Under the pieces are notes generated by a model. It was given only the letters and a program-made list of their open reading frames with translations, ran no database searches and was not told the origin of the DNA. Positions 48,682 through 58,267 of a stretch of DNA of 64,000 bases are shown here, in pieces. The stretch is taken from assembly GCF_000026365.1 (NCBI RefSeq), contig NC_012991.1:186001-250000 (forward strand). Direction: 5' to 3'. The translations under genes and the position numbers were made by a program. The stretch comes from Zygosaccharomyces rouxii. Its lineage: Eukaryota; Ascomycota; Saccharomycetes; Saccharomycetales; Saccharomycetaceae. How positions within the stretch are numbered: the first letter of the stretch is position 1; each line of letters begins with the position of its first letter.

Positions 48682-50775
48682 TCACAAAGTTCCCTTGAGA
48701 ATTGAATTAATACTGGGTAAAGTTGTAGCTGTTGTAGAATATGCACTTGGTTTAGACGCCCCGTTAGGAGGAAGACAGTTGTTTTCCAAAGTATTTTTAG
48801 CCATGTCTTCTGAACGATTACGGCTTCTAGAGGAAGAGCCATCAGATAGATCTTCCTCCTTTGTAGTTGTAGATGATATTATTGATGCAGGTGTTGCCTC
48901 TTTGGACGTAAAGGTCGGCGGTGAATCTTCATCAACCTGTTCAATACTCATATTATCCATTTCATCGTCATCGTCATCGGCTTGGTCCCTTTCATCACAA
49001 GTATCTTCATCAATGGCAGTATCTTCAGGTGTAACCGATTTACGTGGTGAATTCAATGGTGATTGTGAATGTTCATTTGACGCTGTTAGTGATTTTTCAC
49101 TGAACATTGTATCCAATCTCCATTGAATTTCCTGTTCTGACCTATTTGGTAAAAGAATGGATAACTCCATCAAACTCAAATTTCTCGAACTGTTTTCACT
49201 TAATAATTGATCCTCGTCTGTTGACCAGCGTTGTACATTGTTACTTTGAGAATTCCCGTTTGAATTATTTTGAGTTTGGTAGTGTTGTTGATATTGTGGT
49301 AGCTGTGGAGGTTGTTGCCACTTGTGCTGTTGGAACTGATTTGATAACGACGGCTTACAATGAGTTCTTGATAATCTTCTATGAGTTGGAGGTGCAATGG
49401 ATGCTGCAGCTGGAGGTAAATCCATGAAACTTGCAGATACAGATGCTGAACGATGTGGATAGAATTCTTTCTTAACGACAGAATCTCTTCTAACCAGCTT
49501 TGGAGTCGAAGATCCTGTTTGACTGCCGAACATTCCTGATAACGAATTTGGTGCCGCTATAATTGAAGATCTTCTCGATGGTGTTGTACTGCCTGCCACA
49601 CTAAATGACGACCTTCTAGAACGACTTGCAAACGAGTTTTTCCTGGATTTTGTTGTATTTAAGGTGGTGTTGAAAGCCGACGATAAATGTGATGGTGTCT
49701 GTTGTAACGACTGTGATAATGAAGGCTGTTGTTGGTGATGCTGTTGGCTCGCCACAGAAGGAACACTTTGAGGATGAACAAATGAATTTCTTCTTGATCG
49801 AACTATAATTTTGGGAATAAATCCAATATTTTCATCCTCTGAAGTGCCATGTTCATCTTTACCACTAACAGCGGTTATATTATTGGTGTTGTTGAATGGT
49901 TTTGAGAAAGAGTGAGAATGAGATCTCATTCGTTGATGATTGGAGCCCGCTCCGTTATCGTTTTCATGGCTGGTATGATTGTTGCTGTTGTGGAAATTGT
50001 TGAGAGGTGTGGAGTTGGTGTACTGAACTCCAGAGAAAGGTGATTGAGAGCATGGTGACTGACCAAAATTGATCGTATGGCTGTTAGCACTGTTAAGATC
50101 AAAACTACCACTACCATTGGGGATAGGAATTGCGGGAGACAACCGATCCTCTTGTTTAACCTGAGGAGATGCATTTAAAGCGGCCGTTGCCGCTGCCGCC
50201 GCAGCTGCCGCTGCAGCAGCAGCTACTGCAGGAGAAGAGTTCGAATCATCCATTTGAACACCTGCCGCCATCGAGTCAGTTTCTGACGAGGATTTCGTAG
50301 TCTTTAAATTACCAGACTTGAGCCTTCTCCAACGAAACTGACAAGCATTGGGAGTTCTATTGTTAAAATACTGGGATATATCTTTCCATCCCAACTTTCT
50401 AATCTCTTTCAAATGCCTCAACAAGATATCATCTTGTGGGTCCCAAGAAGATGGGTTTTTCGCAGACGACGACAACGATTTGGTATCAGGCCCTGGTGAA
50501 CCTGATTCCGACGAGCCGTTGCTACTATGAGCAGCAGAAGAAGTAGCAGCAGCCAATTCTCTAACAGCCATCGTGTCACTCTTACCATCGCTCACAGGTT
50601 GAGAACCTGTATTACTAGCGGTGCTAGTTGTATCCACTGTGGCTTTTGTAACAGAAGTAGATACCGTAGACTGATTCTTCAAGTGATGAGAACGTAACGG
50701 CGGGTGAGGATGCGAGCTCACTATTGAGAGATTCGCAGAAGGCAGAGAGGGAATAGCTGATTTAGAGACTGTCAT
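48682..50775 (-). CDS. DOT6: Myb-like PAC-binding repressor, single DOT6/TOD6 orthologue
   Basis: The 697-residue protein has one Myb/SANT domain at about residues 107-155 (WDPQDDILLRHLKEIRKLGW, CQFRWRRLKSG). A poly-Ala tract and long Ser/Asn/Gln-rich regions follow, with many RRxS-type sites (RRNSF, RKNSF, RRSSF, RRDS) suited to basophilic kinases. S. cerevisiae has two paralogues, Dot6 (YER088C) and Tod6 (YBL054W). Both bind PAC (GATGAG) and recruit Rpd3L to repress ribosome biogenesis genes when TORC1/Sch9 and PKA are low. The single gene here between SAS3 and the YBL055C-like gene fits both sister regions. The symbol DOT6 stands for the pre-duplication gene. Confidence 0.9.
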   Translation of the reverse strand: MTVSKSAIPSLPSANLSIVSSHPHPPLRSHHLKNQSTVSTSVTKATVDTTSTASNTGSQPVSDGKSDTMAVRELAAATSSAAHSSNGSSESGSPGPDTKSLSSSAKNPSSWDPQDDILLRHLKEIRKLGWKDISQYFNNRTPNACQFRWRRLKSGNLKTTKSSSETDSMAAGVQMDDSNSSPAVAAAAAAAAAAAATAALNASPQVKQEDRLSPAIPIPNGSGSFDLNSANSHTINFGQSPCSQSPFSGVQYTNSTPLNNFHNSNNHTSHENDNGAGSNHQRMRSHSHSFSKPFNNTNNITAVSGKDEHGTSEDENIGFIPKIIVRSRRNSFVHPQSVPSVASQQHHQQQPSLSQSLQQTPSHLSSAFNTTLNTTKSRKNSFASRSRRSSFSVAGSTTPSRRSSIIAAPNSLSGMFGSQTGSSTPKLVRRDSVVKKEFYPHRSASVSASFMDLPPAAASIAPPTHRRLSRTHCKPSLSNQFQQHKWQQPPQLPQYQQHYQTQNNSNGNSQSNNVQRWSTDEDQLLSENSSRNLSLMELSILLPNRSEQEIQWRLDTMFSEKSLTASNEHSQSPLNSPRKSVTPEDTAIDEDTCDERDQADDDDDEMDNMSIEQVDEDSPPTFTSKEATPASIISSTTTKEEDLSDGSSSRSRNRSEDMAKNTLENNCLPPNGASKPSAYSTTATTLPSINSILKGTL

Positions 50776-50989
50776 AGGAACTTAGTACTTCCTACTGTGA
50801 TATCGTTAATGGCACAAAACGGCAAATCTTGTTTGTATTGCAAAAGAGAAGACTGGGGTAAAAACTAAAAGCTACTGTATACCTTGTAATTGATACCCAG
50901 AATAATAAATCGGTGATCGAAAGAACTTTGGGGCACTTTGTGAGATTCTTTTTTAGTTTCTTATTATTCGTCGACTGTTTTTCAAGTGA

Positions 50990-51015
50990 GATGAGATGAG
51001 ATGAGATGAGATGAT
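50990..51015 (+). promoter_or_regulatory. Tandem GATGAG array upstream of DOT6/TOD6
   Basis: Four overlapping GATGAG cores at a 5-base period (50990, 50995, 51000, 51005) are followed by GATGAT at 51010. They lie 215-240 bases upstream of the ATG of the gene whose product recognises GATGAG in S. cerevisiae. Confidence 0.75.
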
Positions 51016-51280
51016 GCGGTGAAAAAAAGAGTCAGGACGCAAAAATAAAACACAGTCAAATAATGGTGCAATAGATCGATATTTAGATCGAATGTTAAAA
51101 TATATTTGACGCGTTTGAATCTTAGTATGCAGTCTTTTAAGTGAGATAATCTTTTTCTCCGAGTCCAATATGTGATTTTACTGTCAAATTACGTTGGTAA
51201 GAGTGAATTACGAGTTGTGTAGACGTGTTTTGGCAAAAAATTGTATATGTGTACATATTTGCGTGGGTCTTGACAACGAT

Positions 51281-51288
51281 GCGATGAG
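51281..51288 (+). promoter_or_regulatory. PAC element GCGATGAG
   Basis: This is an exact PAC core inside a small palindromic context (GATGCGATGAGCATC). It lies in the middle of the DOT6/TOD6-YBL055C-like intergenic region. Confidence 0.6.
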
Positions 51289-51729
51289 CATCGATATCAT
51301 CAATCGGGACCAAAACTAAGAAGCTAAATCCCGCCTCAGTGGAATTTTTTTTGCTCAATACCAGTGAGTAGAAGAATTTGTGGATGCAAAATCACCATCA
51401 TAGTAAGCAGGTATAGGTTGACGCTTAACCAACCTATCACGTCCTAAGCCATCTAATTCTCCTTGGTTACCTTGCGGGACTGTTGCTACGGCAAGTAATT
51501 TAATGTATATATATTAGTTCCACGCAGTTGGCCGAAACCGGTCCTGTAATGGTCGTAAGAATAGAGCGTAAAGTACCGGGGGGAATTGGAATTCTCAGGT
51601 GTTGTGTGGATAGGGTCCATAGGATAGACATGGTTCGATTTGACTGATTCTGGGTAGAGATCAAGAGTGACTAGTGATACTGTTTACCTCATCGCTGGTG
51701 TTTAAGGTACTAAGAGAAAACTCCGGAGG

Positions 51730-51755
51730 TGAAAAATTTCAACTCATCTCATCGA
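51730..51755 (-). promoter_or_regulatory. PAC/RRPE-like pair upstream of YBL055C-like gene
   Basis: TGAAAAATTTC (51730-51740, one base from RRPE) is followed by two overlapping CTCATC units (51743-51753, GATGAG on the minus strand), ending about 40 bases before the ATG at 51794. Confidence 0.6.
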
Positions 51756-51793
51756 TTTTTTTTTTTTTCACTTGATGCCTACTACAGGGTTAG

Positions 51794-52921
51794 ATGGCAT
51801 GGAAAATGTGTAAAAAGTACTATGATATTGGATTAAATCTTACTGATGGCATGTTTCAAGGTGTCTACAATGGTAAGAAGTACCATTCGAGCGATATAGT
51901 GCAAGTTCTCAACAGAGCCTCTAAAATTGGTGTCAAAGAGGCACTTTTGACAGGATCTAGCATTGTAGAATCCCAGCAGGCGGCGCAATTGGCTCATCAG
52001 TACAGCACTGAAGAATTGCAGCTCGGGTATACTGTTGGTGTTCACCCCTGCTGTGCAAATGAATTTGCACAGTATGATGCAACCATTGGTAATCCATCAA
52101 ACGACGAGGAATCAAACGAAAGGATAGCTGTCAAGGTGAAGGAGAACCCTAGTATAGCGCACAAGAAACTGGATGAATTGTACAGATTAACCAAGGATTC
52201 CCTTTCCGATGGTAGATTTCGTGCAATTGGTGAGATTGGCTTGGACTATGATAGGTTGTTCTATGCATCTCGTGAAATGCAGCTGATGTTTTTCGAAGAG
52301 CAGCTGAAACTGAGCTGTTTAGTGGGACAACACTTACCACTTTTCTTACATATGCGTACAAGTTGTTCAGATTTTATCAATATTATGCAAAAATTTATTA
52401 ATGGATTTCAAGATCATGAAGATAGATTTTCCTGGAGCCAAAGATGCAACGTAGAAAAGCCAATTCGTTATCAATTTTTACCAGATCGTAAATTTGTCAC
52501 ACATTCATTTACTGGTACTCCACAGGAATTGACACAGTTGTTATCAATTTCACCAAACAGTTTTGTGGGTCTTAATGGTTGTTCGTTAAGAAACGAGGAA
52601 AATATGCAATGTTGTAAAGATGTTCCATTGGAAAGATTGCTTCTCGAAACTGATGCACCTTGGTGTGACATTAGGCGCACGCATGAGTCCTACAAATATC
52701 TGAATAACTATGAAATACCGTTTAAGTCGGTTAAAAAGGATAAATTATCGAAGTTAGAGAATATTGAAGATACAATGGTTAAAGGTCGTAACGAACCTTG
52801 TACCATGGAGCAAGTTGCGCGTGTTGTAGCCAGTGCTAAAGGTTTAGATCTATCGCTTGTGGTGGATCGTGTCTGGGAAAATAGTATCAATGTATATGGT
52901 AACACTACCGGTAACAAATAA
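51794..52921 (+). CDS. TatD-family 3'-5' deoxyribonuclease, YBL055C-like
   Basis: The 375-residue metal-dependent hydrolase of the TatD family (S. cerevisiae YBL055C, 418 residues) has exonuclease activity linked to DNA fragmentation in apoptosis-like death. The metal-binding motifs are YDIGLNLTD, VGVHPCC, IGEIGLDYDR (about residues 147-156), LFLHMR, HSFTGTP and LLETDAPWC. The start MAWKMCKKYYD lies only 8 residues before the first strand, so the protein lacks the roughly 36-residue N-terminal extension of the S. cerevisiae protein. Its position between DOT6/TOD6 and PTC2/3 is conserved. Confidence 0.92.
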   Translation: MAWKMCKKYYDIGLNLTDGMFQGVYNGKKYHSSDIVQVLNRASKIGVKEALLTGSSIVESQQAAQLAHQYSTEELQLGYTVGVHPCCANEFAQYDATIGNPSNDEESNERIAVKVKENPSIAHKKLDELYRLTKDSLSDGRFRAIGEIGLDYDRLFYASREMQLMFFEEQLKLSCLVGQHLPLFLHMRTSCSDFINIMQKFINGFQDHEDRFSWSQRCNVEKPIRYQFLPDRKFVTHSFTGTPQELTQLLSISPNSFVGLNGCSLRNEENMQCCKDVPLERLLLETDAPWCDIRRTHESYKYLNNYEIPFKSVKKDKLSKLENIEDTMVKGRNEPCTMEQVARVVASAKGLDLSLVVDRVWENSINVYGNTTGNK

Positions 52922-53192
52922 AAGAATCTTTCATACCTACGTATCTTCTAGCGTCTGACACATTAACATTATGTATTACGAATGCGGTCACATTGTATCC
53001 TGCTCACTTTAAAGATTACATTAAATTTACATTACAAAAGAGAAAAGAGAAAGAAGTAGAACATAGAGACAAACAGCAAAACATTATTCCACTTCTCCTT
53101 TAATTTTTCATTTTTCTGTTCGGTTTTTTTTTTTTTTTACTTTTGTCGAATGAAATTTTTTTCCCTGCCTTTATGCTATGATTCATCTTTGT

Positions 53193-54614
53193 CTATTCTT
53201 TGACCTCTTCAATCTTTTTGCCGCCACTTTCGTCGTCTTTCTTATCCTTTGAATCTTCGTTTCTAGCGCCCTTATCATTGTTACTCTCATCTTCCTCGTC
53301 TTCAGGCACCATTTCACCAGCTGCAGCATTGCTCAACGACGACAACATATCTGATAGAGCTGAACCATGGATATAAGAGACATTGTTAGGTCCTTGAGAA
53401 ATTTGGATACCACCAGCACCCAAAAGAGCTTCTAATGAAAACAGATCTACAGGTCCATTGCCACCACTTTCACCACTACTACTAGCGGCTTGTCTCTTTA
53501 CTTCATTTGATTCATCGTCAATTTCCATGTTATCTTCGCCTAAATCTTGGACGCTTTCCTGAGTAAATCTATCTTGCGGACGTTTCGTCGTCACCTCGAA
53601 AACGTTTGCGTCTTCCTTGGGGAATTGATAATATGTGAAAATCGATCTTCTTTTGCTTTCAAATGAAACAGGTGTTTGGTGTTTCTTGGACCTTATACGT
53701 TCAAACCATTTCCCCAAGTTTTCACCAGGTTTTAGCAATGCAACGATAGTAATACTCATGTTGTCACAACCAATACCTGTACCCTCTGTTGTTGGTGAAC
53801 AACACACATCAATAATGCGTGATGAAATGTCATTCAATGAATATTTTTTCTGATTGATACCATAATGTACTAAATCCACACACTCTTGCGACGAAAGACA
53901 ATCCCAGATACCATCACAAGCCAAAATGACAAATTCATCCTTATCGTAATTTAACTTATGTTCCATAATATCAGGGAAAGCCGTGACAATTTGCTCCTGT
54001 GGTGGCAATTCCTGATTGGATTTAAACTCAAAATCACCGATGGCTCTGGATAGTGCTAAATTACCATTGACTCTATCCATTTCCACAAACCCCTTTGCAG
54101 CTACAATTCTTGACCTTTCACTAGCCAACGTAGGTTTATGATCATAGGATAAAGCTTTAGCTCTACCATCAGTTGATAGAACGGTTCTTGAATCACCTGC
54201 ATTCGCACATACTACTAACTGTTGCTCTTGAGAAACCAGGATGGATGTAGCGGTACAACCACTGTAATCATTTCTCAAGACAGGATCCTTAAGGAGATCT
54301 TCATCTGCCGTCAAGTAAGTATCAATTAAAGACTGTCCCAATTGACCTTTATCGAATGTCGGTTGCTTTTGTAAGATGGAACCAATTTTCTCCCCACAAA
54401 ACTGTGCTACACTTGCCCCACCATGTCCGTCAAAAATACTGTAAAACGCTATGTGATCTTTAACATTCTTACCGGCAATATTTAGCTGAACGACATGTGC
54501 ATCCTCCATCGACATACGCCACCCTTGCATAGCGCAAAGTCCAAACCCTGTTAACTGGTCCTCCCCAGTATGGTGTTCCTTATCGATCACCGGATTTGAT
54601 AGAATTTGTCCCAT
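53193..54614 (-). CDS. PTC3: PP2C phosphatase, single PTC2/PTC3 orthologue
   Basis: The 473-residue protein phosphatase 2C (S. cerevisiae Ptc2 464, Ptc3 468) begins [15 protein letters not shown]; the Gly2 could be myristoylated. The metal-binding motifs are [11 protein letters not shown] (about residues 60-70), [35 protein letters not shown] and [10 protein letters not shown]. The tail of about 170 residues is acidic and Ser-rich. The paralogues dephosphorylate Hog1, Ire1, Rad53 and Cdc28. S. cerevisiae has YER089C and YBL056W from the duplication; one gene stands here. The symbol PTC3 is used for convenience. Confidence 0.93.
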   Translation of the reverse strand: MGQILSNPVIDKEHHTGEDQLTGFGLCAMQGWRMSMEDAHVVQLNIAGKNVKDHIAFYSIFDGHGGASVAQFCGEKIGSILQKQPTFDKGQLGQSLIDTYLTADEDLLKDPVLRNDYSGCTATSILVSQEQQLVVCANAGDSRTVLSTDGRAKALSYDHKPTLASERSRIVAAKGFVEMDRVNGNLALSRAIGDFEFKSNQELPPQEQIVTAFPDIMEHKLNYDKDEFVILACDGIWDCLSSQECVDLVHYGINQKKYSLNDISSRIIDVCCSPTTEGTGIGCDNMSITIVALLKPGENLGKWFERIRSKKHQTPVSFESKRRSIFTYYQFPKEDANVFEVTTKRPQDRFTQESVQDLGEDNMEIDDESNEVKRQAASSSGESGGNGPVDLFSLEALLGAGGIQISQGPNNVSYIHGSALSDMLSSLSNAAAGEMVPEDEEDESNNDKGARNEDSKDKKDDESGGKKIEEVKE

Positions 54615-55765
54615 ATGTGCTTAATTGATAACGATGAATCGTAATTCCTTTATCCAATTCTGTTTGAGTAATGTGTATCTCGAATAACCACTGCTTATTA
54701 TCGACCTTATAATATAGTTTTTTTTATCTAAAAGGTTCGCCACTCTTTAATTGTCCTCTTTTTTTTTTTCTAATTTTTTTTTTTTTTTTTTTTTTTTTTC
54801 TTTTTGATCCTCATCTTGGAAGCCCATGCCCCCCATAATGAAGGACAAATGAAATAGGTAAATTGAGCTGTAGGCGGCTAAAGAGAAGACTTCAGGTAAT
54901 ATGGATAATTTTTGCAGATTTGCAGGTGCTGGAAGTACATGGTTAGCATCTTTAGCGGCTCAAAAAAGTGAAGTTTAGGCTGCTTTGTGGCGGGTTTGTG
55001 CGCTGGTTTTGGAGCGGAATTGAAAAATGGATATTTCGAAAGTCGATGGAGGAAATTGATCTGAATTTAATTTTGACAGGTAAAATGCTGTGTGAAGTAT
55101 GTGCACTGCGAGTTTAAGCGCTCAGATCCGGTTGAATTGTGTGCTAGATCTCATTGTTAAGATGGCTGGACAAATAGGAAGGGCGTGGCATAATTGAGTG
55201 GTTAGAAGGTGCAAAAAGTATCAGGTTTTATGATTTCTGGTAAAAATGAGCCTTGGGAGTGGTCTACATAACGCAAGGCTCGTGTACTTCCTCCTAAACA
55301 CCTTATATGTTGGAATTCATCCTGGGCCTGTGCTAGCACCAGAATCAGGGCTCAGAGACATCTAAGAAGCATGTATATGATATTCCATGCAAGCTGAATG
55401 AGACGCACTGCATGAACTGTTGATTTCTCCGCTTCTTGGCGCAACTGTATTGCATGATCTTGGTATACAGTGGAAAAAAATCACTTCAAGAACACGTACG
55501 AAGCCGGAGGAAGTTTCATACTGGCAGATTAAGCATGCAGGAATGCAATGGAACTGCTCTCGTGGGCTCAATCTAAGTAGAACTATTTCAGAAATTCCGT
55601 ATTTAATCGATTATTTCATCTGTTCGAATCGCCGTCATTTCATACGGAGGATGTGAAAAAGTCCCATGGACCATTTTACAATGAAAAGATCGATGAGTAA
55701 CTGGATATACACCCAATAATCGTGGGATTATAGACCCAGTACAAGAGCTTTTGTTCCAAACGACC
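54615..55765. other. Divergent intergenic region PTC2/3 / TRP2
   Basis: This 1151-base gap has T-rich tracts at 54762-54801. A plus-strand frame at 55420-55656 (78 codons) has no recognisable motif and is treated as chance. A TGTTGGAATTC at about 55309 resembles the 5' end of yeast Ty LTRs, but no matching 3' end or target duplication was found. The gap is large for this genome, so an unannotated RNA or relic is possible. Confidence 0.55.
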
Positions 55766-57280
55766 ATGCCAAGCATTACAATTCAACCAGAAATTGATAC
55801 GCTCAAAGAATTACGCTCTCAAAATGACGACTCTGTCAACATGTACCCGGTATATGCGTTTTTACCATCATTAGATTTAACACCACATGTTGCATATTTG
55901 AAGCTTTCACACTTGAATGACCCTAAAAGAAGTGAATCCTTTCTGTTGGAAAGTGCTACTGGTGATGAACTGGGTAGATATTCATTTATCGGGATTTCAC
56001 CACATAAAATCATTAAAACTGGACCAACAGAAGGCTTGGAAGTGGATCCTTTGATCATCTTAGAGCAGGAAATGTCTCATCACAAACTAGCAGAAAATAT
56101 TCCGGGATTACCTAAACTAAGTGGTGGAGCTGTGGGGTATATCTCGTACGATTGTATTCGTTATTTTGAACCAAGGACCAACAGGCCTTTAAAAGATGTT
56201 TTAAAAGTACCAGAGGCATATTTGATGATGTGCAATACAATTATTGCATTTGACCATGTCTTCCAAAGAATTCAAATTATTCACAACATCGACACTAGGG
56301 AAACTTCTTTGGAAGAAGGATTTCAAGCTGCGTCGGGTCTAATAACAGACATCGCGAAAGTCTTGGCAGATACCCAGTCACCAATTCCATATCCTGAACA
56401 ACCCCCAATTAAATTAAACCAAACTTTTACCTCTAACGTGGGTCAAAAAGGTTATGAAAATCACGTTTCCACGTTGAAGAAGCATATCAAATGTGGTGAT
56501 ATTTTCCAAGCAGTGCCATCGCAGAGAGTCGCAAGACCCACCTCATTGCATCCATTCAATGTCTACAGACAACTAAGAACCGTGAATCCATCGCCTTATC
56601 TGTTTTACATCGATTGTCTCGATTTCCAAATTATTGGTGCATCTCCGGAATTACTATGCCAATCTGACAAAAAAAATAAGGTTATAACGCATCCAATTGC
56701 AGGTACTGTTAAAAGAGGTGCTACCATTGAAGAGGATGACCAGTTATCGGACCAATTGAGTGGTTCATTGAAGGATCGCGCTGAACACATTATGTTAGTT
56801 GATTTGGCCAGAAACGATATCAACCGTATTTGCCAACCTACCACAACTAAAGTGGATAAACTTCTCACAGTACAACGGTTTTCTCACGTACAGCATTTGG
56901 TCTCGCAAGTTAGCGGTACGCTAAGACCTGAAAAAAATAGATTCGATGCATTCAGATCTGTGTTTCCCGCAGGTACTGTTAGCGGTGCCCCCAAGGTGAG
57001 AGCTATGGAGCTAGTTGGCGAATTGGAAGGTGAAAAACGTGCTATCTACGCCGGTGCCGTTGGTAACTGGTCTTACGATGGTAAAACTATGGATACCTGT
57101 ATTGCCCTAAGAACTATGGTTTACAAGGATAACATCTGTTACTTGCAAGCTGGTGGTGGTATAGTTTACGATTCTGACGAATATGAAGAGTACATTGAAA
57201 CTATGAACAAGATGATGGCTAATAACGCTACCGTTGTTAAAGCTGAAGAATATTGGGCCCGTAAAGTTGGCACCATTTGA
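55766..57280 (+). CDS. TRP2: Anthranilate synthase component I
   Basis: From the ATG at 55766 the enzyme has 504 residues (S. cerevisiae Trp2, YER090W, 507); the frame extends upstream only to a TTG. It converts chorismate to anthranilate using ammonia from the Trp3 glutaminase. The feedback-binding LLESATGDELGRYSFIGISP lies near the N-terminus. The chorismate-binding domain shows GDIFQAVPSQR, IAGTVKRG, LVDLARNDINRIC, PAGTVSGAPKVRAME and LQAGGGIVYDSD. The gene is intact and its position in the YER086-093 block is conserved. Confidence 0.96.
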   Translation: MPSITIQPEIDTLKELRSQNDDSVNMYPVYAFLPSLDLTPHVAYLKLSHLNDPKRSESFLLESATGDELGRYSFIGISPHKIIKTGPTEGLEVDPLIILEQEMSHHKLAENIPGLPKLSGGAVGYISYDCIRYFEPRTNRPLKDVLKVPEAYLMMCNTIIAFDHVFQRIQIIHNIDTRETSLEEGFQAASGLITDIAKVLADTQSPIPYPEQPPIKLNQTFTSNVGQKGYENHVSTLKKHIKCGDIFQAVPSQRVARPTSLHPFNVYRQLRTVNPSPYLFYIDCLDFQIIGASPELLCQSDKKNKVITHPIAGTVKRGATIEEDDQLSDQLSGSLKDRAEHIMLVDLARNDINRICQPTTTKVDKLLTVQRFSHVQHLVSQVSGTLRPEKNRFDAFRSVFPAGTVSGAPKVRAMELVGELEGEKRAIYAGAVGNWSYDGKTMDTCIALRTMVYKDNICYLQAGGGIVYDSDEYEEYIETMNKMMANNATVVKAEEYWARKVGTI

Positions 57281-57502
57281 ATGATATACACCATTGGAAT
57301 CACAAAATTTTTCTGTATACAATTGACGATATCTAAATGTTAATAGACGATTTTCCGCCTCATTTCATCTGCATAATTTGAATCTTCTGTTCAAGGTTCA
57401 AATTTTTTATATTTTTTTTTCGTTTTTCTTCCAATCCAATGGTTGATAAAGAAATTAACAAGAGATGTGCTTAAGCATTACCTTTAGCGTGTTTACAGGA
57501 CG

Positions 57503-58138
57503 ATGTTAACCGAAACAATGAATCACCTCAATGCCAATTTTTCAGTTTATTTCGCAGTCGCAGCTGCTTCATTGGCTGCAGGTTACTACTTAGGTCAAAT
57601 ACTGCCTTCTGCTTCCAAGAAGGAACATGTACAAGAGATTTTAAGACAATGCAAACAAAGAGCAGAATCTGAAGATGATGACATTGAAGAATCTGATGAG
57701 GAGGAGGAAGAGGAAGATTCGGACGAAGACTATGAGATTGATTCCGTTAGTTTAAATGACGTTCCCGGTGAAGTTAGAATGGCATTGGTTATTAGACAAG
57801 ATTTAGGAATGCAAAAAGGTAAAACGGCGGCCCAGTGTGCTCATGCAGCATTGGGATGTTTTCGTATGATTGCGTGTGATCCAAACCGCAAATCTTATAA
57901 CCCATCCATGGTCAACAGATGGTTAAGGGGAGGTCAAGCAAAGATTACTCTCAAATGCCCCGACGAGAGCACCATGGATGAGTTATACGCCTTAGCAATT
58001 GCATTGGGGGTCAATGCCTGCGTCATACATGATGCCGGTAGAACTCAAATCGCTGCCGGCAGTGCAACTGTCTTGGGGTTGGGACCTGCCCCCAAGGCGG
58101 TACTGGATCAAATAACCGGTGAGTTGAAACTATACTGA
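57503..58138 (+). CDS. PTH2: Peptidyl-tRNA hydrolase 2
   Basis: The 211-residue protein (S. cerevisiae Pth2, YBL057C, 208) has a hydrophobic N-terminal anchor (AVAAASLAAGYYLGQIL, about residues 14-32), consistent with the mitochondrial outer membrane. An acidic linker at about 50-80 leads to the archaeal/eukaryotic PTH2 domain: MALVIRQDLGMQKGKTAAQC, then AALGCF, and GRTQIAAGSATVLGLGPAP. It frees peptides from peptidyl-tRNA. It lies next to SHP1 in the YBL057-058 order. Confidence 0.94.
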   Translation: MLTETMNHLNANFSVYFAVAAASLAAGYYLGQILPSASKKEHVQEILRQCKQRAESEDDDIEESDEEEEEEDSDEDYEIDSVSLNDVPGEVRMALVIRQDLGMQKGKTAAQCAHAALGCFRMIACDPNRKSYNPSMVNRWLRGGQAKITLKCPDESTMDELYALAIALGVNACVIHDAGRTQIAAGSATVLGLGPAPKAVLDQITGELKLY

Positions 58139-58267
58139 GGAAAAGAAAAATTACATCGCATTTGCATAAGCTTCTTTTTGAATGAAAATAAAAGAGTTGA
58201 ATTGAGTTCATTAATGACGCCTCCCTTCACATCTTTTTTTAATTCATTACTTGTATATCTATATGAT

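Larger units (their letters stand above)
50776..51793. other. Divergent intergenic region DOT6/TOD6 / YBL055C-like
   Basis: The 1018-base shared promoter contains a tandem GATGAG array (50990-51015), a PAC core GCGATGAG (51281-51288) and a PAC/RRPE-like pair near 51730-51755. Small minus-strand frames here are fortuitous. Confidence 0.65.

Noticed and set aside
48695..49126. 143-codon ORF antisense to DOT6/TOD6
   Set aside because: A low-complexity Ser/Val-rich shadow of the acidic and Ser-rich C-terminus of the sense gene.
55311..55660. Possible solo Ty LTR starting TGTTGGAATTC, and the 78-codon ORF at 55420
   Set aside because: No matching LTR 3' end, target-site duplication or retrotransposon relic was found; the ORF has no recognisable motif.
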